A stretch of 64,000 nucleotides of DNA. It comes from Chondromyces crocatus. Its GTDB lineage: Bacteria; Myxococcota_A; Polyangia; Polyangiales; Polyangiaceae. This document shows, in pieces, positions 10,161 to 20,612 of the stretch. The stretch is taken from the NCBI RefSeq assembly GCF_001189295.1, contig NZ_CP012159.1, forward strand, positions 3,484,973 to 3,548,972. Reading direction: 5' to 3'. The notes beneath the pieces were generated by a model, which was given only the letters and a program-made list of their open reading frames with translations, was not told where the DNA came from and searched no databases. Position numbers and translations under genes: made by a program. The stretch's first letter is position 1; every line of letters begins with the position of its first letter.

Positions 10161-12290
10161 ATGCCGAGGTCCCAGCATCACACCACAGACGTCCTCATCA
10201 TCGGCGGTGGCCTGACGGGCCTCACCGCCGCCGCAGAGCTCTTCCAGAACAAGACGAAGTTCGCGCTCCTCGAAGCGCACCCCGAGCGCCTCGGTGGGCG
10301 CGTGAACACCTTCGGTCGCGACGCCAGTGGCCCTGGCTCCAAGGTGTACCCCTTCGACGCGGGCGCGCAGTACATCGGTGAGACGCAGACCGAGATCTGG
10401 CGTCTCGTCCAGGAGCACCTGCCGCATGCCCTCGTGGATGGCTATGCCGCACGGCAGGCGTGGCCCGACAAGATCACCGTGCTGAGTGGCAAGCGCCACG
10501 TGAACCACCGCGACCGCTGGCTCTTCGGCATTGGCGGCATCCCTCCGCAGATGGACGTGTGGACCGTCATCGCGGTCATGCTCCTCATCCAGGAGATCGA
10601 GACCATCGAGCAGGCCGTCAACGTCGCCGAGCCCTGGGCATCGGCCCCGGAGATCCTCGCCCTGGACCAGATCACGCTGGAGGCGTGGTTCTCTCGCCCC
10701 TGGATCCCCTCGGACGCCAAGCAGCTCGTGACGATCTCCGTCCAGGCCCTCCTCTCTGCAGAGGCCAGCGAGGTCTCGGCGCTGTACTTCTTCTGGTACT
10801 GCGCCTGCTCCGGCGGCTTCTTGCACATGATCAACGATGGCGAGGGCGGCCCGCAGCAGTACTACCTCTCGACGGGGCTCAATACCTTGCTCGAGCGGAT
10901 CGCGAAGCCGTTCCGCGATCGCATCCACCTGGGCTCTCCGGTGGAGCGCATCACCCAGGTGAACCCCTCGAAAGGTGCCCGCCACGTCGAGGTCACGCTC
11001 CAGGACGGGACCGTCTGGAAGGCCGGCAAGGTCATTGTTGCCATGTCTCCCTCCACCGCAGGGCGCATCGCCTACGATCCGCCGCTGGACGAGGGCCGCC
11101 GCCGTCTCTTGCAGGTGAAGATGGGGCGCACCATCAAGTGTCGCGTCTTCTACGACACCCCCTGGTGGCGAGACAGCAACGGCCGCAACTTCAGCGGCTA
11201 CGCCGGCGCGGCGGACAGCCCCGTCATGTGGGTCATGGACGACTCGCCCACCGGTCCTTGCAACAAGGGCGTCCATGCCCTCATGACGTTCACCGTCGGG
11301 CAACAAGCGGATCGACTGGGCGCCTTCCCCTCGAAGGAAGCGATCACGCGCCACGTCACCGAGGCGCTCTCCTTCCTCTTCAACGACCCCCGCGCGCTCT
11401 CCACCTCACCGCACTTCATCGAACTCTCCGCGACCTCCTGGACGCCTGCTGAGAGCTGGGTCGGTGGTGGCCCCAATTTGCTCCTCGAGCCGGGCATGCT
11501 CTCCGGCACGACCAACCTGGGGCGCTTCCTCAACGAGCCCTGGGGTGGCCTCGTGTACTTCGCCTCTGCCGAGACCGCGCGCAAGCTCGCGCCCACCACC
11601 GCGCCGATCTACACGCCGCCGAGCCGGCCGGATCAGCCTGGCGTGTACTCCGACCATCGCCAGGGGCTCGGTTACCTCGACGGCGCCGTGATCTCTGGCC
11701 GCTACGTCGCCGCTCAGGTCCTCGGGACCGCTCCCCGACCCGCACCGTCGCCTCGACCTTCGCCGCTCGGGATGTCTCCGCTGCTCGATCCGGCCCCCCT
11801 CACCCCCGATCAGGTGAAGAGCGTGCTCACGATCTTCGCAGAGCTGCTCCACGACGCCACGCGCATCGACGTCGCGGCCTGGGAAGCGTCGAAGGACCCC
11901 TGGAACCGAGATCCCGCGGCCCTGCAAGCGTGGCTCGTCCAGGCCCTCATCGAAGCCCTCGTGAGGAGCGGTGTGCTCGCACCGCCACCCGAACCGCCCA
12001 CACCCGCATGGATGGCCGAGATGACCCAGGCCGCCGCCTCGCTCGTCGGTTCGGGCCATGGCTTCGCGAAGCAGGACCTGAGCACCGTGCCCCCGGCTCA
12101 GAAGAAGAAGCTCCGGAGCATCCAGGAGCTGACGCGGATCGTCGACGCGCAGATGGTCCTCCTCTCGGCGCAGCCCTTCAGCGCCACCGCGCCTCCCCAG
12201 GCCATCCGCATCGCCCGCTCCGCCTCGCGCTCGGGCGTGCCGAGACCGCGCCGCTTCACCTCGATCCCGCGCATCCTCCGCCGTTCCTGA
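10161..12290 (+). CDS. Flavin-containing amine oxidase family protein
   Basis: A predicted FAD-dependent oxidase of amines or amino acids, 709 residues. The N-terminus has DVLIIGGGLTGLTAAAEL, then an acidic residue and ERLGGRV, the classic FAD-binding start. The end of the catalytic domain, GYLDGAVISGRYVAAQVL near residue 520, matches the C-terminal FAD motif of monoamine oxidases. A further 190 or so residues follow, mostly Pro-rich then helical, an unusual extension of unknown role. ATG 10161 is preferred over the open frame from 10119 because AGGGGG precedes it. Confidence 0.85.
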   Translation: MPRSQHHTTDVLIIGGGLTGLTAAAELFQNKTKFALLEAHPERLGGRVNTFGRDASGPGSKVYPFDAGAQYIGETQTEIWRLVQEHLPHALVDGYAARQAWPDKITVLSGKRHVNHRDRWLFGIGGIPPQMDVWTVIAVMLLIQEIETIEQAVNVAEPWASAPEILALDQITLEAWFSRPWIPSDAKQLVTISVQALLSAEASEVSALYFFWYCACSGGFLHMINDGEGGPQQYYLSTGLNTLLERIAKPFRDRIHLGSPVERITQVNPSKGARHVEVTLQDGTVWKAGKVIVAMSPSTAGRIAYDPPLDEGRRRLLQVKMGRTIKCRVFYDTPWWRDSNGRNFSGYAGAADSPVMWVMDDSPTGPCNKGVHALMTFTVGQQADRLGAFPSKEAITRHVTEALSFLFNDPRALSTSPHFIELSATSWTPAESWVGGGPNLLLEPGMLSGTTNLGRFLNEPWGGLVYFASAETARKLAPTTAPIYTPPSRPDQPGVYSDHRQGLGYLDGAVISGRYVAAQVLGTAPRPAPSPRPSPLGMSPLLDPAPLTPDQVKSVLTIFAELLHDATRIDVAAWEASKDPWNRDPAALQAWLVQALIEALVRSGVLAPPPEPPTPAWMAEMTQAAASLVGSGHGFAKQDLSTVPPAQKKKLRSIQELTRIVDAQMVLLSAQPFSATAPPQAIRIARSASRSGVPRPRRFTSIPRILRRS

Positions 12291-12297
12291 GGGCATC

Positions 12298-12320
12298 GCC
12301 GCTCGTCGTGGCGGCTTTTT
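12298..12320 (+). terminator. Intrinsic terminator after amine oxidase gene
   Basis: GCCGC at 12298-12302 pairs with GCGGC at 12311-12315, followed directly by five T. It starts 8 bases past the amine oxidase stop. A short but standard rho-independent shape. Confidence 0.6.
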
Positions 12321-12532
12321 GCGCGGACATTCCGGGCCAAGCGCTCGCCAAAGAACCCATCCGGATCCATCCTTCAGAGACCTCCCGGACTCTTCCAGGA
12401 AACAAGAAAGTTCCTGTCTCAGTACTTCCCTACACTTTCGTGCATGCCGTGTGCTTGTAGGGACACTCCTGTCAGGGATATCTTTTCGTCCTGAGGCTTT
12501 ACGGCGTCATTGGTGATGCTGGAGCGTGCAGC

Positions 12533-15500
12533 TTGGATGAGGTGACCCCGTTCCCCAGCGACCCCCGCTCCTCCAGCGAGGGTGCGGGTGCGCGGCAGCG
12601 TGCCCCCGAACGCACGCTGCCTTCCCCTGGTCAGCCGCGGCCCGAGGCGACCCTCCAGGCGGTCCGTCCTCCGTCGTCTCCCGACGCGCCCACGCAGACC
12701 CGCGCTCCGACCCTCGCGCCCGCAGAAGAGCAACCCAACGCCCGCTCTCGATCCAGCCGTTCTGCCCGTCGCTTTCAGCCGCAGGAGAAGCTCGGCAGGT
12801 TCTGCATCGTCTCCAAGCTCGGCGAGGGAGGGATGGGGGTCGTCTACAAGGCCCTCGATCTGGAGCGGAACCACACCGTCGCCCTGAAGACGCTCCACCG
12901 GATCAGTCCAGACAGCGTCTCGCGCCTCAAGAACGAATTCCGCGCCGCCGTCGACATCGCCCACCGGAACCTCGTCCTGCTCGACGAGCTGTTCGTGCAC
13001 GACGACATCGTGTTCTTCAGCATGGAGCTGATCGACGGGGTGAGCTTCCTCGAACATGTGCGGGACGAAGCCGCCGTCCGCGTCGCGCACACTGCCTCGA
13101 TGAGCTCACGCCACCTGGGCGACGCCGCGCAGCTCACCACCACCCACGCCCTCCCTTCCGAGCCGCCTCCCCGCTCTGGCGCCCTCCCATCACAGGCCGC
13201 GCACCTGCTCCGCTCCGTGATCCCGCTCGTCCGCATCGAGCGGCTCCGCGCCGCCCTCCGCCAGCTCGCGGCGGGCGTGAACGCGCTCCACGCAGCGAAC
13301 CAGGTCCATCGCGATCTCAAGCCGGGCAACGTCCTCGTCACCCCTGCCGGCCGGGTGGTGATCCTCGACTTCAGCCTCGCCGCGAGCCTGTCCTCCACCA
13401 GCGCCGGAAAGCAGGACGACACCGCAGGGACGCCAGCGTTCATGGCGCCCGAGCAGGTCCGCGGCTTGCCCGCGACCCCGGCCACCGACTGGTACGCCGT
13501 CGGCGTGATGCTCTACCAGGCGCTCACGGGACGCCTCCCTTACGAAGGATCCGTCGACCAGATCATCAAGGCCAAGCGCAAGGAAAACCCCCCGCGCCCT
13601 CCCTCGGCGCTCGCCAGCGGCGTCCCCTCCGATCTCGACCTCCTCACCATCGAACTCCTCCAGTTCGACCCGCTCTTGCGCCCTTCGGGCGTCGACGTCG
13701 AGGCCCGCCTCCTCGGCCCCCAGGATCGCGACGCTGCGGCCATCAGCTCCAGAGCCCCAGCATCCAGCCGCATCTCCAACCCACCCAGCTCCATCCCCAT
13801 CTCGGCGAGCCCCTCGTCTCAGGCGCCCATCAGCGCCGGATCCATCACCGCCACGTCACCCTCCAGCGCGCGCCCCTCCGCCACCTCGCGTCGCTTCTCC
13901 TCTCCCTTCATCGGCCGCGAGACCCACCTCGCTGCGCTCGACGCGGCCTACCGCGCCATCCTCGAAGGCAGCTCCGCCACCGTCTATCTCCACGGCCGCT
14001 CAGGCATGGGGAAGAGCGCCCTCGTGCGCCACTTCCTCGGCGACCTGCGCCAGCGTGGTGACGCACTCGTCCTCGAAGGCCGCTGCTACGAGCGCGAGAA
14101 CGTCCCTTACAAAGCCTTCGACAGCCTGGTGGACGCCATCGCTGGCCACCTCCAGCGCTTGCGCCTCGAGCAGCTCGCCCTGCTCCTGCCTGAAGGCGCC
14201 ATCGAACTGGCGCGCCTCTTCCCGGTGCTCCATTCCATCGAGACCATCGGCGCCGCGCCCCCCGAGCCCGCCACCGATCTCGATCCCGTCGAGCTCCGGC
14301 GTCGCGCCTTCCGCGCCCTCAAGCGCCTCCTCCGGCGCATGGGGCGCGCGCGACCCCTGATCCTCTGGATCGACGACCTGCAGTGGGGTGATCGCGACAG
14401 CGCACACCTGCTCGCCGAACTCCTCGCTCCGCCGGACGCACCGGCGGTGCTCTTTCTCGGCACCTACCGGACCGAAGAAGAAGGGACCAGCACCTTCCTG
14501 CGCGAGCTGTTCCAGGCCGAAGCCCCCTCCCTGGACGCCCTCATCCTCGAAGTCGGCGCGCTCGAACTCACCGACGCCTCGCGCCTCGCGCGCTCCTTGC
14601 TCGGCGAAGACAACCCGGAGCCCAGCGTCCGCGCTGGCCAGATCGCTCAGGAGTCCGAGGGCAGCCCCCTCTTCGTCGAGGAGCTGGTCCGCTACACCCT
14701 GGAAGGCGGTGCCGCGCGCCGCGCCGCGCTCGACTTCTCCTCCGCCGAGGAAGGCCCTCCGGCGAGCGACCCACCCGAGAGCGCCGTCTCGCTGGAGGCG
14801 CTGATCACCGCCCGCATCGCCGACCTCTCCGAAGGCGCCCGCCAGCTGCTCGAAGTGATCGCCCTCGCTGGCCGCCCCATCCCTCAGGGCATCGCGACCA
14901 ACGCGCTCGGCGCTGGCCCCGCCGTTCGTGGCGACCTCGCCGTCCTCCGATCCAGCCGCCTCGTGCGGACCCGCGGCTCCCGTGACCGTGATGGCGTCGA
15001 GGCCTACCACGACCGCATCCGCGCTGCCGTCCTCGCCGCCCAGACGGCTGCTGCCCGCGCCTCCACCCACCTCCTGCTCGCCAGAGCCCTGGAGGTCTCG
15101 GAGGACAGCGAGGCCGCCGAACCCGAGCACCTCGCCCTCCACTTCCAGGGAGGTGGCGAGTTCGCCAAGGCCGCCACGTACGCCGAGAGCGCCGCCGATC
15201 GTGCTGCCTCCGCCCTCGCCTTCGATCGCGCCGCTGGCTTCTACCAGCTCGCCGTCGAGTGCAAAGCAGCCCTCGGCGTCCCCACGATCGACCTCGCCTC
15301 CCTGCAGACCCGTCGCGCCGACGCCCTGGCGAACGCTGGACGCTGCGCCGAAGCCGCGCCCATCTACCTCGCAGCATCCGAAGGCCTCCCGTCCCTCGAA
15401 GCGATCCGCCTGCACGGCCGCGCTGCCGAACAGCTCCTCGGCAGCGGTCGCATCGGCGAGGGCGTCGACATCCTCGCCCCCGCCCTCCGCAAGATCGGCC

Positions 15501-16771
15501 TCACCTACCCATCGACCCCGGGCCGCGCCTTGCTCCTCGTCGTCGGCCGCATGCTCCGCATCTCCGTCCGAGGCCGCCGCTTCCGTGAGCGCGCCGAGGA
15601 CACCCTCTCCCCCGAAGAGCGCCTGCGTCTCGACCTCTGCTGGTGGGCGACCAAGGGCCTCCTCTCGTTCGACTCCATCCGGGCCGCCTCCTTCCTGCTC
15701 AAGTACGTCCTCCTCGCCCTCCAGTCCGGCGAGCGACGCCACATCGCCCGCGCCCTCGTCTTCTTCGGCATGATCACCGTCTACGAGGGCACCCGCCGCG
15801 GCATCCGCAAGGGCGGCCTCCTCATGTCCGAGGCCGAGCACATCGCCGCGGGCTTCGAGAGCCCTTACCTCACGGGCCTCTTCCACGGCTGCAGAGGCAT
15901 CGCCGCGATCAGCGCCGCCGACTTCCGCCTCGGCCTCGAGCACCTCGCCGCCGGTGCCGAGGTCCTCAAGAACCACTGCAACGGCGTGCGCTGGGAGGTC
16001 GGCACCTGCACCACCGGATCGAGCAGCGCCTTGCTCTGGCTCGGTGAGATCCATGATCTACGCCGTGTCGCGCATGCCGGCCTTCGCGACGCCGAGCAGA
16101 TCGGCGACCTCTTCGGCATCGTCGAACTCGACCTCTACTGCGCCGTCGTCGACCTCGCGGAGGGCGACACCGAGACCGCCCGCACCCGCTCCAGCGCCGC
16201 CATCGCCCGCTGGTACGCCCACGCCTTCACCTACCAGCACCTCTTCGCCCTCAAGATCGAGCTCTGGTGTGACCTCCACGAAGGCCACCCCCACGACGCC
16301 CGCCGCCGTCTCGAAGAGGCTTGGAGCACCGTCCAGGCCTCCAAGATCCTGCGCGTCCGCCTCTTCGCCCTCGACGTCCATTTCCTCCGGGGCACCATCG
16401 CCCTCGCTTGCGCCGCAGAGGAACTCGCCGCAGGGCGCCCGGCGCACCGCCACCTCCGCGCCGCCGACCGCGACGCCACCTTCCTCACCCGCCTCGACTT
16501 CGGCCGCTGTGGCGCCCTGGGCGACCTCCTCGCCGCGGGCGTCCTCGCCCTCTCCGGTGACACCTCCGCCGCCATCTCGCGCCTCGACCTCGCCATCGAC
16601 GGCCTCAGCGTCGCTGGCCTCTCCTTGCACGCCGCGTGTGCGCGGCGACGCAAGGGCACCTTGCTCGGCAGCGACGCCGGCCGTGCCCTCATCGACGACG
16701 CCGAAGCCCAGCTCCATGACGCCGGCATCGCCGACCCCGCCGCCTGGTGTCGCCTCTACGCCCCTGGCTGA
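12533..16771 (+). CDS. Ser/Thr protein kinase fused to AAA/STAND ATPase and helical repeat region
   Basis: A 1412-residue signalling protein of the type abundant in myxobacteria. Residues 1-85 are Pro/Ser-rich. The kinase domain has LGEGGMGVVYKA at about 95-106, VALK at about 116, HRDLKPGNVLV at about 260 and MAPEQ near 304. The metal-binding DFG is DFS here. A Ser/Pro linker leads to the AAA_16 ATPase with Walker A HGRSGMGKSAL near 490 and Walker B LILWIDDLQWGD near 608. The last 600 residues are helical repeats as in MalT-like regulators and probably bind a ligand or partner. The start is TTG with GGAG eight bases upstream; a GTG three codons later is possible. No substrate gene is adjacent. 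Confidence 0.9.
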   Translation: MDEVTPFPSDPRSSSEGAGARQRAPERTLPSPGQPRPEATLQAVRPPSSPDAPTQTRAPTLAPAEEQPNARSRSSRSARRFQPQEKLGRFCIVSKLGEGGMGVVYKALDLERNHTVALKTLHRISPDSVSRLKNEFRAAVDIAHRNLVLLDELFVHDDIVFFSMELIDGVSFLEHVRDEAAVRVAHTASMSSRHLGDAAQLTTTHALPSEPPPRSGALPSQAAHLLRSVIPLVRIERLRAALRQLAAGVNALHAANQVHRDLKPGNVLVTPAGRVVILDFSLAASLSSTSAGKQDDTAGTPAFMAPEQVRGLPATPATDWYAVGVMLYQALTGRLPYEGSVDQIIKAKRKENPPRPPSALASGVPSDLDLLTIELLQFDPLLRPSGVDVEARLLGPQDRDAAAISSRAPASSRISNPPSSIPISASPSSQAPISAGSITATSPSSARPSATSRRFSSPFIGRETHLAALDAAYRAILEGSSATVYLHGRSGMGKSALVRHFLGDLRQRGDALVLEGRCYERENVPYKAFDSLVDAIAGHLQRLRLEQLALLLPEGAIELARLFPVLHSIETIGAAPPEPATDLDPVELRRRAFRALKRLLRRMGRARPLILWIDDLQWGDRDSAHLLAELLAPPDAPAVLFLGTYRTEEEGTSTFLRELFQAEAPSLDALILEVGALELTDASRLARSLLGEDNPEPSVRAGQIAQESEGSPLFVEELVRYTLEGGAARRAALDFSSAEEGPPASDPPESAVSLEALITARIADLSEGARQLLEVIALAGRPIPQGIATNALGAGPAVRGDLAVLRSSRLVRTRGSRDRDGVEAYHDRIRAAVLAAQTAAARASTHLLLARALEVSEDSEAAEPEHLALHFQGGGEFAKAATYAESAADRAASALAFDRAAGFYQLAVECKAALGVPTIDLASLQTRRADALANAGRCAEAAPIYLAASEGLPSLEAIRLHGRAAEQLLGSGRIGEGVDILAPALRKIGLTYPSTPGRALLLVVGRMLRISVRGRRFRERAEDTLSPEERLRLDLCWWATKGLLSFDSIRAASFLLKYVLLALQSGERRHIARALVFFGMITVYEGTRRGIRKGGLLMSEAEHIAAGFESPYLTGLFHGCRGIAAISAADFRLGLEHLAAGAEVLKNHCNGVRWEVGTCTTGSSSALLWLGEIHDLRRVAHAGLRDAEQIGDLFGIVELDLYCAVVDLAEGDTETARTRSSAAIARWYAHAFTYQHLFALKIELWCDLHEGHPHDARRRLEEAWSTVQASKILRVRLFALDVHFLRGTIALACAAEELAAGRPAHRHLRAADRDATFLTRLDFGRCGALGDLLAAGVLALSGDTSAAISRLDLAIDGLSVAGLSLHAACARRRKGTLLGSDAGRALIDDAEAQLHDAGIADPAAWCRLYAPG

Positions 16772-18189
16772 CCCGATCGCTGCGCCACGATCCGCGCGAA
16801 CGAGCGGCTCCTCAGCTCCTCCAGGCTCAGCGTCGAACCGCGCACCGCCTCTTCCTCCGTCAGTGCCCCCGCCGCCACCCCACGCAGGAAGAACCCGAGC
16901 AACCCTTGCCCGGTCGCCGCATCGTCGAACACCGCCCCCACCCGCGTCGCCTGCGCCGCCCGATCCAGGAAGTTACGCAGCCGCTGCGACGCCACCGCGA
17001 GCCCCTCCAGGTAGAACGCGTACACCGCCCCGTAGCGCGCAGGCAGCTGCGCCGGGTGCAGATCCCACCCTTGCCCGATCCCTCGCTCCAGCGCCCGCCG
17101 CACGTGCCCCGCGTGGAGCCGCCACGCCCCGACCACCGCGCGCCGGTTCTCCTCCCGCTCCGCCTCGCCGAGCGCCCCCTGCGCCCCCCGGTGCACCTCC
17201 ACCGGCAGCACGTTCGTCGGCCCATCCGACAGCCGGATCCCCGTCCCTGCCACCGCCACCTGCAGCAGCCCCCGCGCCACATCGCAGGCCGGGTGCGACA
17301 GCCGCTGCTGCGATGCCGGGATTCCCAAGCTCGCCGTGTAGTCGTACGGCCCGAAGTGCACTGCCACGCACCGCCCTCGCCCTGCGGAGCACAGCCGCCG
17401 AACTGCCATCGACCCATCCGGAGCCACCACCGCCGACGGCGTCTCCACCATGATCTCCACCCACACCGCACCGCGAGCGAGCCCCAGCGCCCCCTCCAGC
17501 GCCTCCAGCGCCTCCACCAGCGCGGCCACCTGCTCTGGCGCCTCCACCTTCGGCAACGTCACCACGAACCCCTCGGGCAGCGATCCCCCTGAAGCGGCCA
17601 CCAGCGACGACAGAAAGAGATCCAGCGTCCGCAAGCTCCGCCCGCACAGCTCCGGCGTCAGCGCCTTCACCCGGATTCCCAGCATTCCCGGCAGACTCCC
17701 CAGCGCGAGACCCCGCGCCACCTCGCGCGCTGCCTGCACCGCGTGCCCATCCTCCTCCTCGTCCGGCCGCACCCCGTAGCCATCCTCGAAGTCGATCCGC
17801 AGATCCTCCACCGGCTCCCGTCGCAGCTTCGCCACGACCCGCTCGTACACCGCCGCGTGAAGCCCTGACGCCGCCCCTCCCGAAGAACCAGCCGCAGCTC
17901 CATCACCAGTATCCCTCGCAGCTCCCGCAGCCCCCGACGACCCCCCTGGCAGATCCAGCGCCGCGGCGAACGCGCTCGCGTCGGGCGCGAACACCTCCAG
18001 CGCGCGCAGCGCCAGGTCCCCCAGCTTCCGTGCGGTCTCTGCCCGGAAGAGGTGCGCACCCCCGTACACGGTATGAACCGGCTCCCGGGCCGGACCGAGC
18101 GCGCTCGAGGCGACGGTGCCCGCGCCAAGCCCAGCGGATTCCAGCCGGGCGCGCATCGCGGTGATCAGATCGGCAGACAGCGTGGGCAT
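16756..18189 (-). CDS. HpcH/HpaI aldolase/citrate-lyase family protein (DUF6986-like)
   Basis: A 477-residue TIM-barrel-type protein related to citrate-lyase beta subunits and HpcH aldolases. Supporting segments are IDFEDGYG (acidic metal site), VEIMVETPSAV, and AVHFGPYDYTASLGIP followed by a His/Cys-containing loop. Annotations of this group vary (aldolase, 'phosphoenolpyruvate kinase'), and the reaction is unproven. ATG 18189 has GAGGAAG upstream; the frame remains open to 18396 without support. The 3' end overlaps the kinase 3' end by 16 bases in convergent orientation, which could allow antisense interference. Confidence 0.75.
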   Translation of the reverse strand: MPTLSADLITAMRARLESAGLGAGTVASSALGPAREPVHTVYGGAHLFRAETARKLGDLALRALEVFAPDASAFAAALDLPGGSSGAAGAARDTGDGAAAGSSGGAASGLHAAVYERVVAKLRREPVEDLRIDFEDGYGVRPDEEEDGHAVQAAREVARGLALGSLPGMLGIRVKALTPELCGRSLRTLDLFLSSLVAASGGSLPEGFVVTLPKVEAPEQVAALVEALEALEGALGLARGAVWVEIMVETPSAVVAPDGSMAVRRLCSAGRGRCVAVHFGPYDYTASLGIPASQQRLSHPACDVARGLLQVAVAGTGIRLSDGPTNVLPVEVHRGAQGALGEAEREENRRAVVGAWRLHAGHVRRALERGIGQGWDLHPAQLPARYGAVYAFYLEGLAVASQRLRNFLDRAAQATRVGAVFDDAATGQGLLGFFLRGVAAGALTEEEAVRGSTLSLEELRSRSFARIVAQRSGQPGA

Positions 18190-18350
18190 CGACCACTTCC
18201 TCGCATTCACGCGGTGCATCATCCAGAAAAGACCGCGCCTGGGCAGCCAGCAAACGCGGACCTGGGTGGACGCGTCAAGCGCGTCAAAGCTGCCTGCCGG
18301 TTGCCCCCGCCTGGCGCTGGATGTTATCGCTACACGCTGAGGGAGACCGG

Positions 18351-20606
18351 ATGGCACCGAAAACGACGATGCGACGCAGAGACTTTCTTCGAGCAACCCT
18401 GGTGACTGCGGGGGCCATCCTGGCGCCTTCCGCTTGTGGCGGTGACGACGACGCGACCTCCCCGGAGTGTCCTCTCTCGGAGGCGAGCGAGGCCTTTTTC
18501 CCCCAGTCCGTCGCCTCGGGCGATCCGCGCCCCGATAGCGTGATCCTCTGGACGCGCCTCGCGGATGCCGCCGTGAGCGGCGATCTCCCCATCAGCTTCC
18601 AGGTCGCGCTCGACGAGGCATTCACCCAGGTGATTGCACTCACCACCGAGAGCAACCGCCGCAGCGTCGCCGACGACGCCGCCGGCGTGAGCCTCGCCTC
18701 CCTGACGGCCGAGGAGCGCTACGGCCATTGCGTGAAGGTCAAGATCACGGGCCTCTCGCCGGCCACGACCTATTACTACCGCTTCTATTACAAGTCGGGC
18801 GACACCTGCTATGCGTCGCGCATCGGTCGGACCAAGACCGCCCCGGCCCCCGACGCCGACGTCCCCGTCCGGTTCGGGTACATCTCCTGCCAGGACTACA
18901 TCGGCCGTTATTACAACTCCCACCGCATCATGGCCCGCGAAGACCTCGATTTCTTCGTCGTCCTTGGTGATTACATCTACGAGACCACGGGCGACCCCAG
19001 CTTCCAGTCGCCCAGCGACACCCGCAAGGTCACCTTCACCGACGAGAGCGGCGCCATCAGCCTCGAAGGCGCGGATGGCTCGACCTTCTTCGCCGCGCGC
19101 ACCCTCGGCAACTACCGCGAGCTGTACCGCACCTACCGCGGCGACCCCGCCCTCCAGCGCCTCCACGAGCTGTTCCCTGTCCTCCCCATCTGGGACGACC
19201 ACGAATACTCGGACGACTGCTTCGGCGCCACCGCCACCTATTTCGACGGCGCCAAGGACGAGCATGACATCCCGCGCCGCAAGGCGGCCAACCAGGCCTG
19301 GTTCGAATTCATGCCCGTCGATTACATGGCGGGTGACGATTACGAATACAACTCCGACGCCGAGTACCTCCAGGACATCACCATCTATCGTGATTTCCGC
19401 TTCGGCAAGAACGTCCACCTCGTGCTCACCGACCTGCGCTCGTACCGGGACGACCACCTCATCCCGGAAGAGGCCTTCCCGGGCGCCGTCGCGGCCACCG
19501 AGGAGGCGCTCGACACGAACCTCGGCAACATCCCCACCGTGGCGAAGCCCTATGTCGAGATCGACTCCTACCAGGGGGGGATCTACAAAGAGAGGCTCAT
19601 CGCTGCCGCGCCTGCCGTCGGTTACGACCCTGCCGTCATCACGGGCGACATCAGCGTCGCCTACATCAACCGCATCGTCGAGATGCTCAACGAGTCCAGC
19701 GGCCCGGGTGACCAGACCGACCTCATCGACCCCGAGGCCCCTGGCTTGAAGCTCGGGATCTCCTACTTCGACCTCGGCAAGTTCGGCCTCAACTCCTCCA
19801 TTGGCTCTCGCTACCTCGTCGACAAGAACGCCTTCGACGCCCTCAGCCAGACCGAGTGGAACGCCAGCGGTGGCGAGAACGAGAGGGTCATGGGCAGCGA
19901 ACAGGAAGAGTGGTTCCTGAAGACCGTCGAGTCGTCCGACAGCACCTGGAAGGTCTGGGCGAACGAGTATTGCCTCGCCCAGCTCGCCATCAACCTCGTG
20001 GGCCAGCCCGTCCCTGCGGACTTCCAGCGCGAGTTCTACCTCATGCTCGACGGCTGGGATGGCTTCCCCAACCGCCGCAGCGCCATCCTCGGTCGCATCG
20101 GCGCCAAGGAGAACGTCGTCGCCATCACGGGCGACATCCACGCCTTCTACGCCGGCCGCCCGACGGCCATCAGCGATGGCAGCCGCCAGGTCATCGAGAT
20201 CGTCGGCTCCTCCGCCTCCTCGAAGACCTTCAAGGAGGAGCTGGAGTCTCAGGTCAAGGCCGACCCCATCCTGAGCCAGATCCCGGAAGCCGCCTTCCTC
20301 GCGAGCCTCATCGACAGCTTCCTCACCAACCCCACCACGAACCCCAACCCCACCCTCGCCTACGCCAACAGCGGCGAGCACGGCTTCTGCGTCGCCGAGG
20401 CCAGCAGCGACGAGTTCATGGTCACCATGCACCAGATGCCCATCTCGGTGATCCACGACGACTACGCCGACCGTGAAGACGAACTGGCGGGCCTCTTCAA
20501 GAAGATGCAGTTCAAGACGATGGCCAAGACCAAGGAGCTCTTCCAGTTCGACGAAGCCACCTCGGCCTGGCTCCGCTGGGATCAAGCCACCCGCACCTGG
20601 GAGTGA
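18351..20606 (+). CDS. phoD: PhoD-type alkaline phosphatase (Tat-exported)
   Basis: Hydrolyses phosphate mono- or diesters outside the cytoplasm. The 751-residue protein begins with a twin-arginine signal (RRRDFLRA), a hydrophobic stretch and a Cys in PSACGG that may be lipidated. The PhoD N-terminal domain follows (QSVASGDPRPDSVILWTRL). The metallophosphatase domain shows FGYISCQDY, FFVVLGDYIYE, WDDHEYSDD and ITGDIHAFYAG, supplying the Fe/Ca-binding Asp, Asn and His residues. It is longer than typical PhoD (about 520-600), through extra loops in the middle. ATG 18351 has a GGGAGA site. Phosphate-starvation control is likely but no Pho box was found by eye. Confidence 0.88.
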   Translation: MAPKTTMRRRDFLRATLVTAGAILAPSACGGDDDATSPECPLSEASEAFFPQSVASGDPRPDSVILWTRLADAAVSGDLPISFQVALDEAFTQVIALTTESNRRSVADDAAGVSLASLTAEERYGHCVKVKITGLSPATTYYYRFYYKSGDTCYASRIGRTKTAPAPDADVPVRFGYISCQDYIGRYYNSHRIMAREDLDFFVVLGDYIYETTGDPSFQSPSDTRKVTFTDESGAISLEGADGSTFFAARTLGNYRELYRTYRGDPALQRLHELFPVLPIWDDHEYSDDCFGATATYFDGAKDEHDIPRRKAANQAWFEFMPVDYMAGDDYEYNSDAEYLQDITIYRDFRFGKNVHLVLTDLRSYRDDHLIPEEAFPGAVAATEEALDTNLGNIPTVAKPYVEIDSYQGGIYKERLIAAAPAVGYDPAVITGDISVAYINRIVEMLNESSGPGDQTDLIDPEAPGLKLGISYFDLGKFGLNSSIGSRYLVDKNAFDALSQTEWNASGGENERVMGSEQEEWFLKTVESSDSTWKVWANEYCLAQLAINLVGQPVPADFQREFYLMLDGWDGFPNRRSAILGRIGAKENVVAITGDIHAFYAGRPTAISDGSRQVIEIVGSSASSKTFKEELESQVKADPILSQIPEAAFLASLIDSFLTNPTTNPNPTLAYANSGEHGFCVAEASSDEFMVTMHQMPISVIHDDYADREDELAGLFKKMQFKTMAKTKELFQFDEATSAWLRWDQATRTWE

Positions 20607-20612
20607 GCCCTC

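Noticed and set aside
14000..16054. A 684-residue acidic minus-strand frame inside the kinase-ATPase gene
   Set aside because: It is the GC-rich shadow of the kinase frame; kinase and ATPase motifs lie on the other strand.
18330..20585. A 751-residue minus-strand frame antisense to phoD
   Set aside because: It is a codon-bias shadow. The Tat signal and metallophosphatase motifs are on the plus strand.
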